Source: an uncultured Thermomicrobiales bacterium (GTDB lineage: Bacteria; Chloroflexota; Chloroflexia; Thermomicrobiales; UBA6265). Taken from it: a DNA stretch of 5,166 nt. The DNA lies in contig CADCWJ010000738.1 of NCBI GenBank assembly GCA_902806365.1, positions 1 through 5,166 on the forward strand. The letters are read 5' to 3'. Positions 1 to 4,784 of this stretch are shown here, one piece after another. Within the stretch, counting starts at the first letter, position 1; each line of letters starts with the position of its first letter. The translations under genes and the position numbers were made by a program. Below the pieces are notes generated by a model. It saw only the letters and a program-made list of their open reading frames with translations. It was not told the DNA's origin and searched no databases.

Positions 1-1475
1 ACGTCGCTCGGGCTGAACAGCGTCCAGCTTCCTTCCTGCTCGACACGCTCCATGAACAGATCGGGGATCCAGGCGGCGGTGTTCATGTCGTGCGCACGGC
101 GGCGATCGTCGCCGGTGTTCTTGCGGAGGTCGAGAAACTCGTCGATATCACTGTGCCAGACCTCGAGGTAGGTGCAGACGGCGCCCTTGCGCTTGCCGCC
201 CTGGTTGACGGCGACGGCGGCGTCGTTGACGACCTTGAGGAAGGGGATCACGCCCTGGCTCTCGCCGTTGGTGCCCTTGATCCGGCTGCCGAGCGCACGC
301 ACGTTGGTCCAGTCGTTGCCGAGACCGCCGCTCCACTTCGAGAGCAGCGCGTTGTCGCGGACGCTCTTGAAGATGTTGTCGAGATCGTCCTGAACCGAAG
401 TCAGGAAGCAGGATGACAACTGCGCATGGAGCGTCCCGGCGTTGAACAGCGTGGGACTGGAGGAGCAGACCCGGAAGGTCGAAAGTGCGGTGTAGAACTC
501 GATCGCGCGGTCATCGCGCTGATCGATCGGCTCGGCGAGGGCCAACCCCATCGAGACGCGCATCCAGAAGGCCTGCGGCAGCTCGATCCTGCGCCCCGCG
601 TTGTGGATCAGGTAGCGATCGTAGAGCGTCTGGAGCCCGAGGTAGCGGAAGTTGAGGTCGCGGGCCGGGTCGAGTGCTGCCCCGAGCCGGTCGAGGTCGA
701 ACGACGCCAGCTCCGGGGAGAGCAGCTCGTGGTCAATTCCCTCGTGGGTCGAGGCAACGAACGCGCTGGCGTAGAACGACGCGGCATCGGCCACCGATAC
801 CCGCCGCCTGAGCACTTCGCTGTAGACGGAGCGGAGCAGGGCGCGTGACGTGAACGATGAATAGATCGGCTTGCGCTCGATCCGCGAACGGCCGGCGAGC
901 ACGATCGAGCGATCCAGCTCGGTGAGGGCCATGCCCTGCCGGACCGAGGTCAGGACGTCCTCTTCGATCTCCTTGACGGCGATCCCGCCCAGGCCGATCG
1001 CGGCGTCCCCGATCCAGCCTCGCAGGACGGCGCGGTTGACGAGCATCTCCTGCCCATCGAGGTCGCGCAGGCGGAGCTGCTCCTCGTCGCGCGCCCGCGC
1101 CCGCGCCTCCCGGTAGAGGATGTAGCGCCGGGCGACGGCGTAGGCGCCGGTCGCCATCAACTGGCGCTCGACCTCGTCCTGGATCTCCTCGACGGTAGAC
1201 GAATCACCGGGCTCGCCCGATGCCGGGAGGGAGGTGGTGACAGCGTCGGTGACGGCGTCGATCCGGGATGCCACCTGCGCGGTAATCGGATCCGGATAGG
1301 GAATGCCGATCTCGGCCCGGAACGCCATCTCGATCGCGTGGGCGATCCGCCCGCGATCGAAGGCGACGGTCAGCCCGTCGCGCTTCCGAACAGTCACGCT
1401 TTCGGGAGGGCGGCTATCGCCGGACCCGTTGCCATTGCGATTGAAGGATGCGACGCGCGCGTCATCGAGAACCAT
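1..1475 (-). CDS. nrdA: Ribonucleoside-diphosphate reductase large (alpha) subunit, class I, N-terminal 491 residues (3' end outside window)
   Basis: This is the catalytic subunit that reduces ribonucleoside diphosphates to deoxyribonucleotides, working with a radical-generating beta subunit (NrdB, not in the window). The frame is open from the ATG at 1475 to the window edge. Residues about 26-125 form one ATP-cone, the allosteric activity domain (starts VTVRKRDGLTVAFDRGRI). An all-alpha N-terminal domain follows to about 250, then the start of the ten-stranded barrel: RIELPQAFWMRVSMG (296-310), SSPTLFNAGT (339-348) and QLSSCFL, whose Cys356 matches the first redox-active cysteine of the family (E. 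coli Cys225). GGKRKGAVC (426-434) and the DDRRRAHDMNTAAW stretch (456-469) are strongly family-typical and recall the chlamydial-type NrdA subgroup. The thiyl-radical cysteine and the second redox cysteine lie beyond the edge. The start is supported by a purine-rich ribosome binding site; an in-frame GTG eight codons upstream is a weaker alternative. Class I is favoured over class II by the sequence style; class Ia versus Ic cannot be decided without NrdB. Confidence 0.95.
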   Translation of the reverse strand, partial: MVLDDARVASFNRNGNGSGDSRPPESVTVRKRDGLTVAFDRGRIAHAIEMAFRAEIGIPYPDPITAQVASRIDAVTDAVTTSLPASGEPGDSSTVEEIQDEVERQLMATGAYAVARRYILYREARARARDEEQLRLRDLDGQEMLVNRAVLRGWIGDAAIGLGGIAVKEIEEDVLTSVRQGMALTELDRSIVLAGRSRIERKPIYSSFTSRALLRSVYSEVLRRRVSVADAASFYASAFVASTHEGIDHELLSPELASFDLDRLGAALDPARDLNFRYLGLQTLYDRYLIHNAGRRIELPQAFWMRVSMGLALAEPIDQRDDRAIEFYTALSTFRVCSSSPTLFNAGTLHAQLSSCFLTSVQDDLDNIFKSVRDNALLSKWSGGLGNDWTNVRALGSRIKGTNGESQGVIPFLKVVNDAAVAVNQGGKRKGAVCTYLEVWHSDIDEFLDLRKNTGDDRRRAHDMNTAAWIPDLFMERVEQEGSWTLFSPSD

Positions 1476-1478
1476 TGA

Positions 1479-1489
1479 CCCTCTCCCCT
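1479..1489 (-). promoter_or_regulatory. Ribosome binding site of nrdA
   Basis: On the minus strand AGGGGAGAGGG lies just before the ATG at 1475; the GGGGAG core is 7 nt from the start. It supports the ATG over the in-frame GTG at 1499, for which I see no comparable purine tract at the right distance. It lies between the stop of the candidate leader ORF (1496) and nrdA. Confidence 0.7.
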
Positions 1490-1495
1490 TTGCCT

Positions 1496-1738
1496 TCACA
1501 TGATCGGCCGCGACCCCGCCGCCTGGCTGGCGATCGCCGGGCATTCGATCCGAACGTCGAACTGCGGGTTTGGCCCTCCGGCACGAACGCCGCACAAGCG
1601 GGCACTCCGGCCGCGAAGAACGAGCGCACCTCGGTGGCGATTGCCACCCCGATTGCTCCCACGTGGTTCCGAACGCTTCGCGGCCACTGCCGCGAGCGAC
1701 GGGGAAACGTACCACGAGGTGACACGGAGGAACCACAT
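1496..1738 (-). CDS. Candidate 80-codon leader ORF between the nrdA promoter and nrdA, function unknown
   Basis: I do not recognise this protein. It begins MWFLRVTSWYVSPSLAAVA, with three aromatic residues (two of them Trp) in the first ten and a mildly hydrophobic start. The rest is Arg/Gly/Ala-rich without a clear domain or membrane segment. Three things support it: a minus-strand GGGAGGG ribosome binding site (1745-1751) ends 6 nt before the ATG; the start lies about 21 nt downstream of the start of transcription predicted for the nrdA promoter; and the stop is 20 nt before nrdA, a normal operon spacing. Against it, third-position GC looks lower than in nrdA, the composition is what chance frames in GC-rich DNA give, and other frames here are also open. 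It could be a small cotranscribed gene, a translated leader controlling nrdA, or a chance ORF. Confidence 0.27.
   Translation of the reverse strand: MWFLRVTSWYVSPSLAAVAAKRSEPRGSNRGGNRHRGALVLRGRSARLCGVRAGGPNPQFDVRIECPAIASQAAGSRPIM
1663..1736 (-). other. Possible folded RNA segment in the nrdA leader
   Basis: GTGGTTCC (1663-1670) and GGAACCAC (1729-1736) are perfect 8-bp complements enclosing an inner 7-bp hairpin at 1678-1695 (arms TCGCGGC/GCCGCGA, 4-nt loop). The outer stem begins at the last base of the candidate leader start codon, so folding could affect its translation. A competing pairing exists between GCACAAG (1592-1598) and CTTGTGC (1739-1745), which covers the bases between the ribosome binding site and that start codon. 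Eight-base complements are not rare by chance in nearly 300 nt of GC-rich DNA, so this is only a possibility. I find no known riboswitch class. Confidence 0.25.
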
Positions 1739-1765
1739 CTTGTGCCCTCCCGATGTCGAGTGCCC

Positions 1766-1794
1766 ATCATATGGCGTTTGTACACTCTAGTCAA
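1766..1794 (-). promoter_or_regulatory. Sigma70-type promoter for nrdA
   Basis: On the minus strand TTGACT (1789-1794; five of six match the -35 consensus) is separated by exactly 17 nt from TATGAT (1766-1771; five of six match the -10 consensus). Transcription would begin near 1759, giving a leader of about 284 nt before nrdA. In this GC-rich sequence such a pair is unlikely by chance and it points at the right gene. No NrdR-box pair is visible around it. Confidence 0.65.
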
Positions 1795-1803
1795 TGCTTT
1801 TGG

Positions 1804-1815
1804 TCACAGTTGTGA
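1804..1815. promoter_or_regulatory. Palindrome TCACAGTTGTGA upstream of the nrdA promoter
   Basis: Perfect 5-bp arms TCACA/TGTGA with a 2-bp centre lie 9 bp upstream of the nrdA -35 hexamer, where activators often bind. The half-sites look like those of the CRP/FNR family, but their order is inverted compared with the usual TGTGA-N6-TCACA, so the binding protein is unknown. Confidence 0.3.
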
Positions 1816-1906
1816 TCGATTCAATAACGTTCTGTCGAGATGCCGGCTGGAGGAGAACCAGGGACGCGCCACCGACCTGGCGTTCGGACTGACGGGGACG
1901 GAAACC

Positions 1907-1922
1907 TGAACAACGTTCGGAT
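1907..1922 (+). repeat. Direct repeat copy 1, upstream of the transporter promoter
   Basis: TGAACAACGTTCGGAT. It matches the copy at 1972-1987 at 14 of 16 positions, the two differences being adjacent at its centre. It contains the imperfect inverted repeat GAAC-N3-GTTC. It lies 6 bp upstream of the -35 hexamer of the transporter promoter, and the copies are 65 bp apart, close to a whole number of helical turns. Inference: an operator half of a cooperative or looping repressor site. Confidence 0.45.
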
Positions 1923-1928
1923 CCCCGA

Positions 1929-1957
1929 TTGACACTCGATTCACCGAGTGTTACTGT
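1929..1957 (+). promoter_or_regulatory. Sigma70-type promoter for the MMPL transporter
   Basis: A perfect -35 hexamer TTGACA (1929-1934), a 17-nt spacer and TACTGT (1952-1957), which keeps the first two bases and the last base of the -10 consensus. Transcription would start near 1964, giving a leader of about 180 nt. The promoter is the rightward half of a divergent pair with the nrdA promoter; predicted starts are about 205 bp apart. The overlapping inverted repeat suggests repression by occlusion. Confidence 0.55.
1932..1951. promoter_or_regulatory. Operator-like inverted repeat inside the transporter promoter
   Basis: ACACTCGATTCACCGAGTGT has perfect 7-bp arms around a 6-bp centre, filling the spacer and overlapping the -35 hexamer. 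Size and position fit a dimeric repressor site of TetR or ArsR type, both common partners of transporter genes. No repressor gene is adjacent within the window other than the ArsR-like gene at the right edge. Confidence 0.55.
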
Positions 1958-1971
1958 ACGCTGCAGCGAGG

Positions 1972-1987
1972 TGAACAGTGTTCGGAT
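1972..1987 (+). repeat. Direct repeat copy 2, just downstream of the predicted transcription start
   Basis: TGAACAGTGTTCGGAT. Its core GAACA-G-TGTTC is a perfect 5-bp-arm inverted repeat, better than that of copy 1. It would lie at about +9 to +24 of the transporter transcript, so together with copy 1 it brackets the promoter. GAAC-N3-GTTC differs in spacing from the Gram-positive LexA box (GAAC-N4-GTTC). Confidence 0.45.
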
Positions 1988-2042
1988 GTCCAACGAACGT
2001 TAGGTAAACCTTAACGGCCGGCTTTCGGGCAGCAATGGGCCA

Positions 2043-2091
2043 CGTGGACCGCATCCACGCTCAACGGTCCCGATCCAGGCCAGCACGCCTG
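2043..2091 (+). other. Two small hairpins in the transporter 5' leader
   Basis: CGTGGA/TCCACG with a 5-nt loop (2043-2059) and CAGGC/GCCTG with a 6-nt loop (2076-2091). Both fall in the long untranslated leader; the first overlaps the 8-bp palindrome CCACGTGG (2040-2047), giving an alternative fold. No U-tract follows either, so neither looks like an attenuator terminator. Short hairpins of this size are common by chance. Confidence 0.25.
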
Positions 2092-2111
2092 CCTCGCCAG
2101 GGACCTCGACA

Positions 2112-2147
2112 ATGACCGTATCAACCGTATGTGGAGGATGTAGATGA
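2112..2147 (+). CDS. Candidate 11-codon upstream ORF overlapping the transporter start
   Basis: Encodes MTVSTVCGGCR. AGGGA (2099-2103) lies 8 nt before its ATG, a reasonable ribosome binding site. Its TGA stop (2145-2147) overlaps the transporter ATG (2144-2146) in an ATGA arrangement that often marks translational coupling. It spans the tandem ACCGTAT repeat (2115-2121, 2124-2130) and the transporter's own ribosome binding site. It could be a leader peptide or chance; no family is recognisable at this length. Confidence 0.25.
   Translation: MTVSTVCGGCR
2133..2137 (+). promoter_or_regulatory. Ribosome binding site of the MMPL transporter
   Basis: GGAGG, 6 nt before the ATG at 2144. It decides the start: the ATG at 2138 is followed at once by TAG, and the frame has no better upstream start. 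Confidence 0.85.
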
Positions 2148-4486
2148 GCAGTTTCTCGACCGCCGGTCTTGCACGCAGGAGCGCCGGGCGCCCCTGGGTC
2201 ACGATCGGCGCCTGGATCGTCGGGCTGATCGCCCCCATCGTCGTCATGGGCACGATCGGGCTCAAGACCACGTCCGAATTCACGTTCACGAACAACCCCG
2301 AATCGCAGGCCGGCGCGACCTTGCTCGAAGACGCCGGCCTGATCGACGGCAACCCGACGGATGAGACGGTCGTGCTCCGTGCCGAGTCCGGCACGGTCGA
2401 TGATCCGGCCTTCCGGAGCCGGGTCGAAGAGGTCACCGCCGCACTGCGGGGCATGGAGGGCGTGGTCCTCCCCGAGACGGTGGTGAACTATTACGAACTC
2501 AGCGCGAACCCCGAAACGGCGGAGACCGCCAACGGACTGGTCTCGGCCGAGCGCACCACCACCCTGATCCCGCTGACGCTGGCCGGCACGCTCGACGAGG
2601 CCACCGCCAACGCTCACGGGTACGTCGAGGAGCTTGAAAGGCTCTCGGGAAACGGGATCGAGGTGATCTCGGTCGGCTTCGTCAGCATCGGTGAGGAAAA
2701 CAACGCGATTGCCGAGGAAGACATCGTGCAGGGTGAGACGATCGGCATCCTCGCCGCCCTGGTCATCCTCGTGATCGTCTTCGCGGCGCTCGTCGCCGCT
2801 GGCCTCCCGATCATCCTGGCGGTCGTCTCGATCGCGATCTCGCTCGGGATCACGGCCTTCATTGGCCAGGTCTGGGATCTCTCCTTCTTCGTCACCAACA
2901 TGATCACGATGATCGGGCTCGCGGTCGGGATCGACTACGCGCTGTTCGTGGTCGAGCGCTATCGCGAGGAACGTCGCGGCGGCCACAACAAGGCGGATGC
3001 GATCGGGATCGCCGGGGGTACCGCCAGCAGAGCGGTCCTCTTCTCCGGCGGCACAGTCGTGCTGGCCCTGATGGGCATGTTCCTGATGCCCGCCTCGATC
3101 TTCCGGGCACTGGCGATCGGCGCGATCGTGGTGGTGATCGTGGCGGTGTTCGCGACGATGACCCTGATCCCCGCGCTGCTCAGCCTGCTCGGAGACCGGA
3201 TCGATTGGCCACGCCGGCGCAACTATGACGCCTACGCCCGCGATCACGTCGCGGATGAGCGGAATGTCCTTGCCGAAGCCTATTCGGGCTTCTGGGGCCG
3301 GATCACGCGGCTCGTCACGGCCCGGCCGCTAATCAGCGTAATCGGCGCGGTGACCTTGCTGCTGGTGGCGGCGGCGCCGTACCTCGACATCAACACCGGA
3401 TTCGCCGGCGTCGAGACGATGCCGGAAGACAGCCGGGTGCGCCAGGGCTTCACGATCCTCGAAGAAGAAGGCTTCGCCGGTCGCCTCGCGACAGTCCAGT
3501 TCGCGGTGGAAGGCGACCAGGCGGCGGTCCAGCCCGGGATCGACCGGCTCCGCGAGTTGCTCGCCGCCGAGACGATCGAGGGGGACAATGGCTCCCAGCC
3601 CGCGTTCGTCCCCATCGTTCCCGAGACGTGGGCGCGCTGGAACGACGCCGGCAATGTCGGCCTGCTCGAAGTGACGCTCTCGATTCCGACCAACGATCCC
3701 CGCGCCTACGCCGAGATCGAAAAGCTGCGGGAAACCATCGTTCCCCAGGCGTTCACGGGAATTGACGGAGAGCAGGTCTACGTGACCGGGGAGACCGCCT
3801 TCAACCAGGACTTCTTCACCCTCGCCAGCGACTACGCCCCGATCGTGATCGCGTTCGTGCTCGGGCTCAGCTTCCTGCTCCTGCTCCTGGCGTTCCGCTC
3901 GGTCGTCGTCTCGGCGATGGCGATCGTGCTCAACCTGCTCTCGGTCGGCGCGGCCTATGGCCTGCTGGTGCTGGTCTTCCAGAAGGGTGTCGGCAACGAG
4001 CTGCTCGGCCTGCAGCAAACCCCGACGATCGAGGCCTGGATTCCGATCTTCCTGTTCTGCGTGCTCTTCGGGCTCAGCATGGACTATCACGTGTTCCTGC
4101 TAAGCCGGATCCACGAGCACTACGACGCGACCCGCAACAACAACGAGGCGGTCGCGGTCGGCCTGCACTCGACCGCCAAGATCATCACCGGCGCGGCCCT
4201 GATCATGGTCGCCGTGTTCGGCGGCTTCGCCTCGGGGCGGCTGGTCATGCTGCAGCAGATGGGCTTCGGCCTCGGGGTCGCCGTGCTGCTGGACGCAACC
4301 GTCGTCCGCTCGATCCTGGTGCCCTCGGCGATGACGCTGCTGGGCGACCGCAACTGGTACCTGCCGCGCTGGCTGGAATGGTTGCCAAACCTTGGCGTCG
4401 AGGGCCCTCCAGCGGCGAAGGCTCCCGCGGCAGCGTTGCCGCAACCAGAAGGATCGGCGGCACCGGCGCGCGCCACGGGCGACTGA
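2144..4486 (+). CDS. MMPL/RND-superfamily transporter (MmpL3-like), complete, 780 residues
   Basis: An inner-membrane, proton-driven exporter of the MMPL family, whose members move lipids or other hydrophobic compounds; the substrate cannot be read from sequence. The protein is a duplicated six-helix unit: TM1 about 18-40, first extracytoplasmic porter domain about 41-195, TM2-TM6 about 199-348, TM7 about 395-412, second porter domain about 413-563, TM8-TM12 about 565-730. Each half carries the family's proton-relay Asp-Tyr pair: GIDYALFVVERYREE (Asp264-Tyr265) and GLSMDYHVFLLSRIHEHY (Asp647-Tyr648), equivalent to those of mycobacterial MmpL3. The C-terminus ends in a short Ala/Pro-rich cytoplasmic tail (from about 755) with no long extension. 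Length and both halves are intact, with no frameshift. It is a single-gene unit with its own promoter, operator-like repeats and terminator. No membrane-fusion or outer-membrane partner is adjacent, in keeping with a stand-alone MMPL pump. Confidence 0.95.
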   Translation: MSSFSTAGLARRSAGRPWVTIGAWIVGLIAPIVVMGTIGLKTTSEFTFTNNPESQAGATLLEDAGLIDGNPTDETVVLRAESGTVDDPAFRSRVEEVTAALRGMEGVVLPETVVNYYELSANPETAETANGLVSAERTTTLIPLTLAGTLDEATANAHGYVEELERLSGNGIEVISVGFVSIGEENNAIAEEDIVQGETIGILAALVILVIVFAALVAAGLPIILAVVSIAISLGITAFIGQVWDLSFFVTNMITMIGLAVGIDYALFVVERYREERRGGHNKADAIGIAGGTASRAVLFSGGTVVLALMGMFLMPASIFRALAIGAIVVVIVAVFATMTLIPALLSLLGDRIDWPRRRNYDAYARDHVADERNVLAEAYSGFWGRITRLVTARPLISVIGAVTLLLVAAAPYLDINTGFAGVETMPEDSRVRQGFTILEEEGFAGRLATVQFAVEGDQAAVQPGIDRLRELLAAETIEGDNGSQPAFVPIVPETWARWNDAGNVGLLEVTLSIPTNDPRAYAEIEKLRETIVPQAFTGIDGEQVYVTGETAFNQDFFTLASDYAPIVIAFVLGLSFLLLLLAFRSVVVSAMAIVLNLLSVGAAYGLLVLVFQKGVGNELLGLQQTPTIEAWIPIFLFCVLFGLSMDYHVFLLSRIHEHYDATRNNNEAVAVGLHSTAKIITGAALIMVAVFGGFASGRLVMLQQMGFGLGVAVLLDATVVRSILVPSAMTLLGDRNWYLPRWLEWLPNLGVEGPPAAKAPAAALPQPEGSAAPARATGD

Positions 4487-4518
4487 TCCCGCGTACCGCG
4501 CCACTCCACCCATGACCA

Positions 4519-4560
4519 GGAACGCCCGCGGCACCCGGTGCCGCGGGCGTTCCGCTGTTT
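4519..4560 (+). terminator. Intrinsic terminator after the MMPL transporter
   Basis: Arms GGAACGCCCGCGGCACC (4519-4535) and GGTGCCGCGGGCGTTCC (4537-4553) are perfectly complementary over 17 bp around a single central C, so the RNA folds as a 15-16 bp GC-rich stem with a tiny loop. It starts 33 nt after the stop codon. The following bases GCTGTTTCTG are only moderately U-rich. On the opposite strand no T-run follows, so it mainly serves the transporter. Confidence 0.85.
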
Positions 4561-4584
4561 CTGCTGATGCCGCTTACAGGGCAG

Positions 4585-4608
4585 GTTCGGGGTCGACCCC
4601 ACCCGAAC
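4585..4608 (+). repeat. Inverted repeat GTTCGGG/CCCGAAC with embedded palindrome
   Basis: Perfect 7-bp arms (4585-4591 and 4602-4608) overlap a perfect 12-bp palindrome GGGGTCGACCCC (4589-4600), so two mutually exclusive folds are possible. It lies between the transporter terminator and the repeat element. No U-tract follows; role unknown. Confidence 0.4.
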
Positions 4609-4644
4609 GTGTCGCCGGGTAGGTGGAGCCGCGCCGCCGATTTC

Positions 4645-4784
4645 GTAGGGGAGGCCCCAGTGGCCTCCCTGGCAGTGTCGAACCCAGACCGGACCCGCCT
4701 TGAATCGCAAGCACACAGGGGAATCGGTCCTCAGCGCCAGGGTGACCAGACCCTTCCAGAGAAACCCCTCAGGGTTGCCCCTAC
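4645..4784. repeat. 140-bp non-coding element with GTAGGGG terminal inverted repeats and end hairpins
   Basis: The left end GTAGGGG (4645-4651) and right end CCCCTAC (4778-4784) are perfect 7-bp terminal inverted repeats. Just inside the left end is a hairpin GGGAGGCC/GGCCTCCC with a 5-nt loop (4649-4669); just inside the right end is AACCC/GGGTT with a 4-nt loop (4763-4776), whose outer part is degenerate. The pattern GTAGGGG plus hairpin at both ends resembles small dispersed intergenic repeats I know from Chloroflexota and cyanobacterial genomes, which carry no gene and are presumed to be moved in trans. I see no transposase and no obvious target duplication (flanks ...TTTC and CGGT...). 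On the minus strand the right-end hairpin is followed by TCTCT and could act as a weak terminator for the regulator. Confidence 0.5.

Noticed and set aside
426..848. 140-codon open frame on the plus strand
   Set aside because: Antisense to nrdA, whose frame has strong family motifs throughout this stretch.
1675..1710. Cobalamin riboswitch, suggested by GCCACTG and GGGGAAA on the plus strand
   Set aside because: The conserved core order and the other B12 elements are missing, it points away from nrdA, and GCCACTG is part of a simple hairpin.
1462..1794. 110-codon minus-strand frame starting at 1794
   Set aside because: Its start codon lies in the -35 region of the nrdA promoter, so it would not be in that transcript, and it overlaps the nrdA start.
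1448..1909. Plus-strand open frames (153 and 96 codons) in the intergenic region
   Set aside because: They cover the start of nrdA and the nrdA promoter, lack a ribosome binding site that I can see, and show no domain.
1907..1987. LexA (SOS) boxes
   Set aside because: The GAAC...GTTC repeats have a 3-bp spacer; the Gram-positive LexA box needs 4 bp.
2000..2014. DtxR/IdeR-type iron box at TTAGGTAAACCTTAA
   Set aside because: The half-sites resemble the iron box but the spacing is several bases too short and the symmetry has a one-base bulge.
2000..3247. 415-codon open frame on the minus strand
   Set aside because: It lies antisense to the MMPL gene, is rich in Asp/Arg/His/Gly as expected for the shadow of a GC-rich membrane protein gene, has no recognisable domain, and the plus frame carries clear MMPL motifs.
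3329..4090. 253-codon open frame on the minus strand
   Set aside because: Antisense shadow of the second half of the MMPL gene; low-complexity charged composition and no family motif.
4581..4612. tRNA T-arm, suggested by GGTTCGGG
   Set aside because: No acceptor stem, D-arm or anticodon arm can be placed around it.
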